55,046 nt of DNA from Bacteroidota bacterium (GTDB taxonomy: Bacteria; Bacteroidota; Bacteroidia; Chitinophagales; Saprospiraceae). This document shows positions 7,458 to 16,058 of the stretch, in pieces; position 1 is the stretch's first letter; each line of letters starts with the position of its first letter. The notes under the pieces are model-generated. The model was not told the origin of the DNA, did not search any database, and worked only from the letters and a program-made list of their open reading frames with translations. The stretch is from assembly GCA_963169325.1 (NCBI GenBank), contig CAUJEY010000095.1, positions 1-55,046 of the forward strand, read 5' to 3'. The position numbers and the translations under genes were made by a program.

Positions 7458-10400
7458 ATGCGCAGCCTTCTTTGTCTGACTGTTGTTTTTTTGCCGGCGC
7501 TCTTAAGTGCCCAGATTGAAGTGAATTTCACGCGCATGAATGTGAGCTGTTTCGGCCAGTGCAATGGTTGGGCCGCAGCAACGGCCTCCGGTGGAACGGC
7601 GCCCTACAACTTCCAATGGAGTAACGGTATGGGTAATGATACGATTACCGGGTTGTGCGCTGGCGTTTACACGGTTACCGTAACCGACGCCGCCCAAAAT
7701 TCAGTCGTGGATTCAGTCAACGTCATGCAACCCTTTCTACCGTTGAGCGTGTCGGTAACCACTACCCCGCAGATCTGTGATATTGCCCCCGATGGTACCG
7801 CCCTCGCAGGCCCGGAAGGCGGTACGCCACCCTACACCTACCTCTGGAATAATGGCATGACTGCCGATTCCATCACCGGCCTTTCCGAAGGCGTTTACAC
7901 CGTGACGGTAACCGATATAAACGGTTGTACTGCCAGCGGCCAGGATACCGTGTTTTTCTGGCCCGAAGGTATTTGGTTGGGGATCAAGCCCAAACAAATT
8001 GCCTGCTTTGGGGACGGCAACGGAAGCGTACAGGCCATCCCAATGACCGGCACGCCACCCTATAATTTTGTGTGGAACACCGGCAATTCGCTCCCCAAGG
8101 ATAGTATTATCTTCAACCTCGGCCCCGGCACCTATACCGTTACGGTAACCGATGCAAACGGTTGTTCCAATACGGCCTCTGCTACGATAACCGAGCCACC
8201 TGTTTTGGACGCCACGGTCACCACCACGCCGGCGTTTTGCGGCAAACCGGGCAGCGCAACCGTGATCCCCTCCGGAGGTACGCCCCCTTACAGTGTGCTT
8301 TGGAGTCTCGATTCGATGACGACTTTTACCATATCCACCCCAGCCGGTCAGGTAAACGTCGTGGTGACGGATTCGAACGGCTGTACTTTCGTTGCAGGGC
8401 TGACGATTCCCGGGAATAACGACACGTTGGCCATCACCGGGCAAATACTCAACAATGCCGGTTGTAATATCGGCGGCAGCGCAACGCTGACCGTAGGCAA
8501 AGGCTCCGGCAGTTATTCGTTTCTCTGGAACACGCCCAAGGCCGATACGTTGGCCACGGTTTCCAATATCCCTGCCGGTACCTATACCGTCACCGTGACA
8601 GACATCTCGACAGGCTGTACGGGTACAGCCACGGTGGTTATCCCGGCTGCGCCGGAACTGAAGGTAGATGCCATAACGACCACTGCGGCTACCTGTCTGG
8701 CAGGCGCCACTGTTACCGCTACTATTTCCGGCGGAACGCCGCCTTATATACTCGCATGGAGCAACGATTCCACTACCACCACACTCACCGGCTTAACACC
8801 GGGTATTTATACGATCCTAGTCACCGACTCTACCGGATGCACCGCCCTTGATTCCCTCGAAGTGCTCCCGGCGCCGGTACCCACCGTTGCTGCTCAGGTA
8901 AATAGCCCGGCCAATTGTATCGGCGGCGGCGGTTCTGCAACTGCCACACCTGCCGGCGGAACGGCGCCCTACACTTTTACCTGGAGCGGCCTGCCCGATA
9001 CCACCGCCGGCATCACGAACAAACCGGCCGGCACGTATACCGTTACCCTCTCGGATGCCAACAGTTGCACCGCTACCAGTAGCGTAACGATCAGTCAGAT
9101 ACCCTCGCCCTCTGTTAGTATCATCGCTTCTACCAATGTCACCTGTACTATCCTGGGCAGCGCTACGGCCGCCGCTACCGGCGGCACATCACCTTATACG
9201 TATGCATGGGGCGCTGCAGGCGCAGGCCCGACCATTTCCAATCTTGCGGTTGGTACATACACCGTAACGGCGACGGATGCCGGCGGTTGCACCGGAACGG
9301 CTTCCGTGACGATCACCCTGACACCCGACGGCGGCAACTTGGGCGATTTCGTTTGGTTCGACAACGATCAGGACGGGTTCCAACACCCTATTGAAACCGG
9401 TGTGCCGAATATTGCCGTGGCCTTGTTACAAGCAGGTCCGGACAACCTGTTCGGCACTGCCGACGATATTACGGTAGCCAACACCACGACCGACGCTGCC
9501 GGGAAATATCAGTTTGCCTGTGCCGCTGCGGGTACCTACGTTATAAAATACAGCGGGCTGCCCGCAGGCTACCAGTTTTCCCAAAAAGACAAAGTAAACA
9601 ATGATTGTAAGGACAGCGATGCCAAGGCAAACGGCCTGACAGACCCATTCACTATTCTGCCGGGACAGGGCGACTTTCTGTGCGTAGATGCCGGCATTCA
9701 TATTGTCTGCGAAAACGTGACCAACGCCGGTCTGATATGCTGCCATCAAACGATATGCGAGGGCGAAACCCCTGCGTTGATTTATGAATTGCAAGCGCCG
9801 GCAGGCGGCAGCGGAGCACTTGAATTTGTGTGGATGCAATTGATTCAAATGGGTCCGGGGCTGCCTACCTGGGTCGCCATTCCCGGCGCCACGCAGGCAA
9901 ACTACCAGCCGGGCCCGCTGTTTGAAACCGCCAGTTTCATGCGTTGCGCGCGCCGCCAGGGCTGTACCACTTTCCTGGAATCTAACATAATAACAGTAAC
10001 GGTGCTGCCGGCGGGTTCTCCGGGTTGCGATCCTTTTGCCGGTAATTTCACGGTGAATGCGTTAAATACCGCCACGGTCATGGTAGAATGGACCACCGAA
10101 CCGGAAATGTTGCAGTACCTCTACACCGTGGAACGTTCTGCAGATAAAAATCACTGGACCGGCATAGAAAAAATGATGGGTTATCAGGATGCCGCAGCGC
10201 CTAATCATTACAATACGATGGACCATGCGCCGCTCGAAGGGATGAACTTCTACCGCATCCGGCGGACAGCCGACAACGGGGCGGAAAGTGTATCGGAAGT
10301 CCGGGAGATTGAGATGAAGGTTTCGATGGACGAATCGCTGGCCGTTTATCCCAATCCGGTGACACAGACGCTTAATATCCGCAACCTGATGATCTATGAC

Positions 10401-10580
10401 ACCGATGCACAGGTGGAACTGTTCACCGCAGGCGGCGCGTGGCTGCATACGCTGGAAATGCGCGCGGGCACGCAGCAAAGTTTCGAATTGCCCGTCGGGC
10501 ATTTGCCGCAGGGGATTTATTTGGTGCGCTTGCGGGTAGGCAACGGAAATGTTACTACCTTGAAAGTGAGCAAAATGTAG
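7458..10580 (+). CDS. SprB-repeat surface adhesin with T9SS sorting domain
   Basis: Large secreted cell-surface protein, 1040 residues, probably an adhesin like the gliding protein SprB. A Sec signal (MRSLLCLTVVFLPALLSAQ) supports the ATG at 7458; an in-frame ATG at 7425 adds 11 residues. About 25-620 is eight tandem SprB repeats of about 75 residues, each with GGTxPYxxxW and GTYTVTVTDxxGC. About 620-745 is an SdrD-B-like domain (GDFVWFDNDQDGFQ); next comes an Ig-like domain (about 755-855) and an FN3-like stretch (about 860-950). The final 75 residues are a type A T9SS sorting domain (AVYPNPVTQTLNI to GIYLVRLRVGNG). It stands alone and converges on a hybrid regulator across an inverted-repeat element. 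Confidence 0.9.
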   Translation: MRSLLCLTVVFLPALLSAQIEVNFTRMNVSCFGQCNGWAAATASGGTAPYNFQWSNGMGNDTITGLCAGVYTVTVTDAAQNSVVDSVNVMQPFLPLSVSVTTTPQICDIAPDGTALAGPEGGTPPYTYLWNNGMTADSITGLSEGVYTVTVTDINGCTASGQDTVFFWPEGIWLGIKPKQIACFGDGNGSVQAIPMTGTPPYNFVWNTGNSLPKDSIIFNLGPGTYTVTVTDANGCSNTASATITEPPVLDATVTTTPAFCGKPGSATVIPSGGTPPYSVLWSLDSMTTFTISTPAGQVNVVVTDSNGCTFVAGLTIPGNNDTLAITGQILNNAGCNIGGSATLTVGKGSGSYSFLWNTPKADTLATVSNIPAGTYTVTVTDISTGCTGTATVVIPAAPELKVDAITTTAATCLAGATVTATISGGTPPYILAWSNDSTTTTLTGLTPGIYTILVTDSTGCTALDSLEVLPAPVPTVAAQVNSPANCIGGGGSATATPAGGTAPYTFTWSGLPDTTAGITNKPAGTYTVTLSDANSCTATSSVTISQIPSPSVSIIASTNVTCTILGSATAAATGGTSPYTYAWGAAGAGPTISNLAVGTYTVTATDAGGCTGTASVTITLTPDGGNLGDFVWFDNDQDGFQHPIETGVPNIAVALLQAGPDNLFGTADDITVANTTTDAAGKYQFACAAAGTYVIKYSGLPAGYQFSQKDKVNNDCKDSDAKANGLTDPFTILPGQGDFLCVDAGIHIVCENVTNAGLICCHQTICEGETPALIYELQAPAGGSGALEFVWMQLIQMGPGLPTWVAIPGATQANYQPGPLFETASFMRCARRQGCTTFLESNIITVTVLPAGSPGCDPFAGNFTVNALNTATVMVEWTTEPEMLQYLYTVERSADKNHWTGIEKMMGYQDAAAPNHYNTMDHAPLEGMNFYRIRRTADNGAESVSEVREIEMKVSMDESLAVYPNPVTQTLNIRNLMIYDTDAQVELFTAGGAWLHTLEMRAGTQQSFELPVGHLPQGIYLVRLRVGNGNVTTLKVSKM

Positions 10581-10588
10581 TGTTTTGC

Positions 10589-10733
10589 TGTGGGGCGAAT
10601 TTTTAATTAGCCTGCGCTACGGTCAAATTGGTGCGTTTTTATTTCATCCGAAGAGCACGCGAATTTATTCCACCCGTAGGGCAGGCGAATTTATTCCACC
10701 CGTAGGGCAGGCGAATTAAAAATTCGCCCCACA
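10589..10733. repeat. Composite element: 33-base inverted repeats around 26-base direct repeats
   Basis: Outer arms 10589-10621 and 10701-10733 are reverse complements with two mismatches in 33 bases. Inside lie 26-base direct repeats: 10659-10684 and 10685-10710 are identical, and 10633-10658 is a diverged copy (19 of 26 match). The unit reads GCGAATTTATTCCACCCGTA and continues GGGCAG. The element fills the junction between two convergent genes and may terminate both. The stop codon and last residues of the hybrid regulator are encoded by the second unit. Confidence 0.88.
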
Positions 10734-13700
10734 TCAGGACTACTGCGCCATTCCTGGGGAGATACGCCGAACTCCTGCCGAAATACTCGTCCGAAATAAC
10801 TGGGATCATTGAAGCCGGCATCAAAAGCCACGGCCGTTATGCTGAGCGCCTGGTTCTGAAGCAATTCCTTGGCCTTATTTAACTTGACGTAACGGATAAA
10901 TTTAGTGGCTGAAAAACCCGTTAGCGCCGTCAGTTTGCGATGCAACTGCGAATGGCTCATCGCCATTTCGCGACAAAGCCGCTCCACATCGAAGTTGCTG
11001 TCGTCAATATGCGCTTCCACGGTTTTCCTGATTTTTATGATAAATTGGTCTTCCATATCCGGAACGGCCGGAATATCTTTTCGCACAGTGGTACCATCTG
11101 CCAGTCCAGCCACAGTTAAATAGTGCCGGCGCAACTGCACCCGCAATTCGAGCAATTTTCGGATACGAACCAGCAGCTCTTTTTTGTGAAAGGGTTTGGC
11201 CAGATAGGCATCGGCCCCATATTCCAGCCCTTCGAGTTTGCTTTCCACATCCGCTTTGGCCGTGAGCATAATAATCGGAATATGGCTGGTGCGCTCGTCT
11301 TTGCGCAAGGTCCGGCACACTTCGTAGCCGTCGGTGTACGGCATCATCACGTCGGTAACAATCAGATCCGGGGTGTGTTCCGTAGCGATATCAATCGCTT
11401 CCCGGCCATCCCGGGCCACAACAAGTCGATAGTCGCCGGCCAGACAAGAAGCCAGATAGGCCACAACATCGGGGTTGTCTTCTGCCAGCAGAATAGTCGT
11501 TCGGTTTTCTGATAGCGGTATGGGTATCGGAACGGGATACCTGCCGGGGGCTGGGGCAAGTTGTTCCGGGCGTTTAGGCGCTATCCAATGCAGCGGGTTT
11601 GCCGGCGCCGTATTTTCGATGGCTTCAACGGGCAGGCTCACCGTAAATTCCGCTCCCTGGCCGGCCTGACTCCGGGCATTGATCTCGCCGTCCATCAGTT
11701 TTACCAATTCTTTGGTCAAGGCGAGGCCGATGCCCGATCCCTCACTTTGCCTAGTGTGGGAATCATCGATCTGGGTAAAGCGATCAAAAATATTGGGAAG
11801 ATGTTCTTCGGAAATACCGATACCGGTGTCCTTTATTTTTATGAAGAGTTTTTTTCCAAAATTGCCCTCGACTTGTACGTTTATGGCTACATAAACATGC
11901 CCGCCCGCAGGTGTAAACTTGACTGCATTGGACAACAGGTTACTAAAAATTTGTTGCATCCGTTCCGGGTCGTAATCCATCGTCAGGGCTTCCAAATCGG
12001 ACAAAAAGTGGATTTGCACGCCCCGGCTTTGCGCGAAGGAATGAAAACTCTCGGTCAGGTATTTGAGGTAGTTTACTATATCGCCCTGCTGCAAATGGAG
12101 ACTCATTTTGCCGCTTTCCAATTTGGCTAAATCGAGCATTTGGTTGACCAATCCGAGCAAGTGTTGCCCGTTGCGCATGATCATTTCCAGGCCGTCGTGC
12201 GGTTGACGATCCGGATGGTCGAGGGCTTGTCGGGCCATTCCGAGAATAATCGTAAGCGGTGTTCGAAATTCGTGGGTGATATTGGTGTAAAGTCTGGTTT
12301 TCACCACGTCGAGCTCTTTTAGCCGCAAGGCTTCCGCCTGTTCGAGTTTGCGATGCAACTGAACGCGGTAAAAAGCATACAGCACTGCCAATACGAGCGC
12401 TGCGTAAAACGAATAGGCCCACCAGGTGGCCCACCAGGGTGGCAAAATAATTACACGAATTGTCTTTTCTTCCCCCCAAACACCGTTTCGATTGGCCGCC
12501 CTGACCCGGAAAGTATATGTGCCGGGCGGTACTTTTACATAAGAGGCAATAGGTTCGATACCCGCGATACGCCAATCCTGATCATATCCTTCCAGGATAA
12601 ATTTGTGCCGGTTGCCCTCCGGATAAAGAAAATCGAGACAAGCAAAACGAAAGGTGAAAACATCCTGATTATGCGACAACCGGATTTCATTACTTTCCCA
12701 GATATTGGTAAAAAATAGTCCTTTTTCACCGGGCGACACGGATTTATCGAACAGGTTAAAATCCGTTATCAGCACTTCAGGCGCCGGGGTAGCCTGTGTA
12801 TTTCCAATTTCTTCGGGATTAAAATGGTGGAAGCCGCTTCTGCCGCCAAAAAAAAGATGCCCTTTAGCATTTCTGTAGGCCGAGCGCCATTGAAACGGTA
12901 TTGTTTTAATACCGGAAGCGGTATGATAGTTAAAACTGGTTCCGTTTAAAGGGTTAAAAACAATCAGCCCTTCGCCCGACAACCACAATCTTCCCTGGGC
13001 GTCCATCACCATGCTGCGCAACACGGAACTCCCTAGGTATTGGGCGCCATAAGTTGTGCTGACGCCCGATTTTGGATTTATTTTCCGGAGGGCAAATTCC
13101 GTATTCAGCCAGATGTTGCCGTCTTCGTCCTCTTCCAGGCCGTTTACCCATTCAGGGATGGCAGACTCATCGGGCGTTAGTTTCAGATTGAAGAATTGGA
13201 TAGCCGCTGTTTCCGGGTCAAAACGGGCAAGCGAAAGCGGCACATTTGCCTTGTCGCCACCCGACCCGCCGATCCAGATGGCGCCGTCCCGGGCGAGTGT
13301 CAGTTTTGGAAAAAAAACATTTTTTGAAGGGTACTGAACGGTTAGCGGCGATTTGTTCAAAGCGGCATAACGCACAAATCCGTCAATGTCCGGGTCGTAG
13401 CGATTCAAATCACCGTTTGCCGTAGCAATCCATAAACGGCCCTTTTTATCTTCCAGAATATCCATGATCATGTTGGAAGCAAGACTATTTCGATCAAGCG
13501 GATTGTGGTGATACACTTTAAAATCGCTCGTCGCCGGGTTAAATCGCATTAGCCCGGCATCCTGAAGCCATTTCCCCATCCACAGGTTGCCCTTTTTATC
13601 CTCATGTATTTTACAAATATTATCAAACAACTGTTTGTTTTCGTTATCGAATTGATCGGCTTCATGGTCCAGCTCAACAGGCTCTGCGTGATGCGGGTCG

Positions 13701-14986
13701 TTCCGGTAACTTACGCCTTCGCCGGTTTCAAAATCAATTCGAATCAATCCCTTACTTTTCGTGCCCACCCAAAAATCTCCGGATTGCGTTTCACAGAACG
13801 ATTGGGCATAGTCCTCCTTATTCATGCCCAAATACCCAAACACGGATTTTTCTTCCACTATTTTAAAAACCTGTCCGCCCGGTCCGGCGGTGCAACCCCA
13901 GCGTGTACCGTCCTTGGATTGAAACATCATCCAAACAAAATTGTCGGGAACCGATTCGGCGCCTTTGCCTTCATATTTATAATGTTTGATGTACCCCGTG
14001 GCGGGGTCGTAATATTTGATGCCGCCCCGCCAACTTCCGATCCATAGTTTTTTTTGCCGGTCTTCAAACACAAAACGGGTGTGCCAATCGAAAAACGGCC
14101 GTATTAGCGGCGCACTCAACTTGTTTTGTGCGCCGGGTTTGTTTGCCAGACGGGTGAAACTGCCCGTTTTTGTATCCATCAGGTGGAGCCCGTCGCCGGC
14201 TGTTCCGATCCAAAGATTCCCTTTCGAATCTTCGTTAATTTCCACGATTTTGTTGTTTGCCAGGCTGTTGGGATCGGTTGGATCGTGCAGGTAGCGGGTG
14301 AAGGTTTCGCTTTGCGGGAGATAGCGATTCAGACCTCCGGCGTTGGAGTCTTCCCAGGGCCACCCCGTGCCCACCCAGATCGTGCCCGTTGCATCCTGAA
14401 AGAGTGTGCGACATTTATCATAACTCAGGCTGGATGGGTCCTCCGGGTTATGGACAAAACGTTTGAATTTTCCCGTTTTCCGGTCGAGGCGGCTTACGCC
14501 GTATTGGGTGGAAACCCAGATGTACCCCTGCCGGTCCTCTATGATTTTGGTCACATAGTTATTGCTAAGGCTTTCAGGGTCCCGTGAATGGTGCAGGTAA
14601 GGCGTAAATTTTTGTGTTCGCGGATCGAAATGGTTTAAGCCGCCGCCCCAGGTGCCGATCCAGAGTGTACCGTCCTTTCCCACACAGATGTACTCCACAT
14701 AGTTGGATGAAATAGAACCCGCATCCAGCGCATTGGTCAGGTAGGTTTTGAATTGATAACCATCCCAGCGGTGCAATCCATATTGCGACCCAAACCACAG
14801 AAAGCCCGAGGAGTCCTGTACGATAGTCTGTACATGGTTGCCAAGTTCTCCACCCGGTAATGCGAAGTTTTCGAAACGGAATCCCGGAGGGGCTGTTATT
14901 TCCTGGGCGTACAGGGCAATATTACCGGTGTACGCGGACCAGAAAAGGAAAAACAGGCTCAGTTGTTTTACCAGTTTGTACATCAT
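10691..14986 (-). CDS. Hybrid two-component regulator (propeller-kinase-receiver-AraC)
   Basis: One-polypeptide two-component system of the Bacteroidota HTCS type, 1431 residues. A signal sequence (KQLSLFFLFWSAYTGNIALYAQ) leads into a periplasmic two-bladed sensor of Reg_prop repeats (many GxLWIGTxGGLxxxD units, about 30-780) and a Y_Y_Y domain (about 785-855), then a single membrane helix near 870. The cytoplasmic part has HisKA with THEFRTPL (phospho-His about 904), HATPase (IFSNLLSNAVKF; GSGIGLAL), a receiver (LLAEDNPD; phospho-Asp about 1211 in VTDVMMP) and AraC helix-turn-helix (about 1330-1425). The ATG pair at 14986/14983 was preferred to the upstream TTG. The C-terminus, NSPALRVE, comes from the repeat element. 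The ligand is probably a glycan, with the regulon unknown. Confidence 0.93.
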   Translation of the reverse strand: MMYKLVKQLSLFFLFWSAYTGNIALYAQEITAPPGFRFENFALPGGELGNHVQTIVQDSSGFLWFGSQYGLHRWDGYQFKTYLTNALDAGSISSNYVEYICVGKDGTLWIGTWGGGLNHFDPRTQKFTPYLHHSRDPESLSNNYVTKIIEDRQGYIWVSTQYGVSRLDRKTGKFKRFVHNPEDPSSLSYDKCRTLFQDATGTIWVGTGWPWEDSNAGGLNRYLPQSETFTRYLHDPTDPNSLANNKIVEINEDSKGNLWIGTAGDGLHLMDTKTGSFTRLANKPGAQNKLSAPLIRPFFDWHTRFVFEDRQKKLWIGSWRGGIKYYDPATGYIKHYKYEGKGAESVPDNFVWMMFQSKDGTRWGCTAGPGGQVFKIVEEKSVFGYLGMNKEDYAQSFCETQSGDFWVGTKSKGLIRIDFETGEGVSYRNDPHHAEPVELDHEADQFDNENKQLFDNICKIHEDKKGNLWMGKWLQDAGLMRFNPATSDFKVYHHNPLDRNSLASNMIMDILEDKKGRLWIATANGDLNRYDPDIDGFVRYAALNKSPLTVQYPSKNVFFPKLTLARDGAIWIGGSGGDKANVPLSLARFDPETAAIQFFNLKLTPDESAIPEWVNGLEEDEDGNIWLNTEFALRKINPKSGVSTTYGAQYLGSSVLRSMVMDAQGRLWLSGEGLIVFNPLNGTSFNYHTASGIKTIPFQWRSAYRNAKGHLFFGGRSGFHHFNPEEIGNTQATPAPEVLITDFNLFDKSVSPGEKGLFFTNIWESNEIRLSHNQDVFTFRFACLDFLYPEGNRHKFILEGYDQDWRIAGIEPIASYVKVPPGTYTFRVRAANRNGVWGEEKTIRVIILPPWWATWWAYSFYAALVLAVLYAFYRVQLHRKLEQAEALRLKELDVVKTRLYTNITHEFRTPLTIILGMARQALDHPDRQPHDGLEMIMRNGQHLLGLVNQMLDLAKLESGKMSLHLQQGDIVNYLKYLTESFHSFAQSRGVQIHFLSDLEALTMDYDPERMQQIFSNLLSNAVKFTPAGGHVYVAINVQVEGNFGKKLFIKIKDTGIGISEEHLPNIFDRFTQIDDSHTRQSEGSGIGLALTKELVKLMDGEINARSQAGQGAEFTVSLPVEAIENTAPANPLHWIAPKRPEQLAPAPGRYPVPIPIPLSENRTTILLAEDNPDVVAYLASCLAGDYRLVVARDGREAIDIATEHTPDLIVTDVMMPYTDGYEVCRTLRKDERTSHIPIIMLTAKADVESKLEGLEYGADAYLAKPFHKKELLVRIRKLLELRVQLRRHYLTVAGLADGTTVRKDIPAVPDMEDQFIIKIRKTVEAHIDDSNFDVERLCREMAMSHSQLHRKLTALTGFSATKFIRYVKLNKAKELLQNQALSITAVAFDAGFNDPSYFGRVFRQEFGVSPQEWRSSPDVGRIFNSPALRVE

Positions 14987-15012
14987 TGTTTTGTTGTCAT
15001 AGCTAAACAAAT

Positions 15013-15040
15013 GCAGGGAGGTCCTTACGACCTGCCCTGC
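15013..15040 (-). terminator. Hairpin between secreted protein gene and hybrid regulator
   Basis: GCAGGG-AGGTC pairs with GACCT-GCCCTGC around a CTTAC loop with one bulged base. On the minus strand it is followed by ATTTGTTT, so it could end transcription from the 15089-15814 gene or attenuate read-through into the regulator gene. The U-run is imperfect. Confidence 0.35.
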
Positions 15041-15088
15041 TAACGTATAAAGTTTTTGCTTCTTAAAATCATTCTAAAACATTATAAA

Positions 15089-15814
15089 TCAATTTTTTGT
15101 AGTAGCCAAAGCCCCCCTTTCGGATTGTTCGAGCCGTTGCATCTCTTCCAATTGTAACCCGTCCGGTTCAAAACGGACATATTGGATCAGCGACGCGTCG
15201 CCAATTTTTATATACAGGAAATACCTGCCAGGCGGCATACCCTTTAAGTTGAGGTGTTTGGCATAGCCGTACTCTCCGGTGATTTTTTGTTCGAAAGCAA
15301 CACCGTCGCCCAGCGCAACCAAGCGGATGAGTGCGTCCTGTTGATTCAGATTGGCCAATTGAAGGCGTATTACCTGGTCGGCGGCGGCGATGCGGGCAAT
15401 ACACGGACGCGAGCCGCCCGTATGGACAAGTACGCCGGCGCCGGAGTTGCTTGGGTCGGAGGGTTCAAAAAACGTCAGTGCCGTTTGTGTCAGCCGGAAA
15501 GCCCGGGTATGGCGGTCAGATTTATTTTGTACAAAACAGAGGTAGGCGCCGTCCGGCATTCCGGTCAGGTTCAGTTTTTTGGTGTAGCCGTCTTCCGCAT
15601 CGATATACTCGGAAAACCAAAGCTTGCCATGCACATCCTGTATGGCTACCTGGGTCCGCTTTTTTTGCAAATTGGCCAATTGCACCTCAATGGTTTTGGC
15701 GGTTTCGCCCGGGGTAAAACGCGCGATTACTTGGGAGGACGCGGCAGCCGGGTGGACAAACAGCGCCGTGGCGCACAAGATCATGGCGACGAAATAATTA
15801 ACTTGTTTTTTCAT
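15089..15814 (-). CDS. Secreted two-repeat beta-sandwich protein, unknown function
   Basis: No recognised family. The 241 residues begin with a Sec signal (residues 1-27, ending PAAASSQ). The rest is an internal duplication: residues about 42-105 and 150-215 both run VQLANLQKK/LQLANLNQQ, then a strand pair, then DGYTKKLNLTGMPDGAYL versus YGYAKHLNLKGMPPGRYFL. The repeat pattern (LNLxGMPxGxYxxxV) is like the beta-sandwich of T9SS sorting domains, but here it appears twice and internally, and the C-terminal tail (LEEMQRLEQSERGALATTKN) is not a sorting signal. It lies 102 bases upstream of the hybrid regulator on the same strand and may be read with it. Role unknown. Confidence 0.7.
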   Translation of the reverse strand: MKKQVNYFVAMILCATALFVHPAAASSQVIARFTPGETAKTIEVQLANLQKKRTQVAIQDVHGKLWFSEYIDAEDGYTKKLNLTGMPDGAYLCFVQNKSDRHTRAFRLTQTALTFFEPSDPSNSGAGVLVHTGGSRPCIARIAAADQVIRLQLANLNQQDALIRLVALGDGVAFEQKITGEYGYAKHLNLKGMPPGRYFLYIKIGDASLIQYVRFEPDGLQLEEMQRLEQSERGALATTKN

Positions 15815-16040
15815 GTCTCTGAATTTGGTGGTGAATACTTGGGCTTAAAGCGGCGTGAAAGCGCGGTTAAAACCTTTCGTCGCAAAGGTGTGGACCGCTA
15901 TACCGCCTAAGCCCGGACACAGAGACCAAGGTGCCGGACATTTCCGGCAATCACCCGGACGGATGTTGCAGGAATGGGAATAGTATTGTATTTACAAAAA
16001 ACAAGACTATAAGGGAAAAGGATTTACTATTCTTGCATGA

Positions 16041-16048
16041 TAAATTTG
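16041..16048 (+). promoter_or_regulatory. Possible -7 box of the CHAT operon
   Basis: TAAATTTG matches TAnnTTTG exactly and sits 10 bases before the ATG at 16059, which would give a very short or absent leader. No convincing -33 element is seen. The 244-base divergent gap before it shows nothing else. Confidence 0.35.
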
Positions 16049-16058
16049 TTATGAGCGT

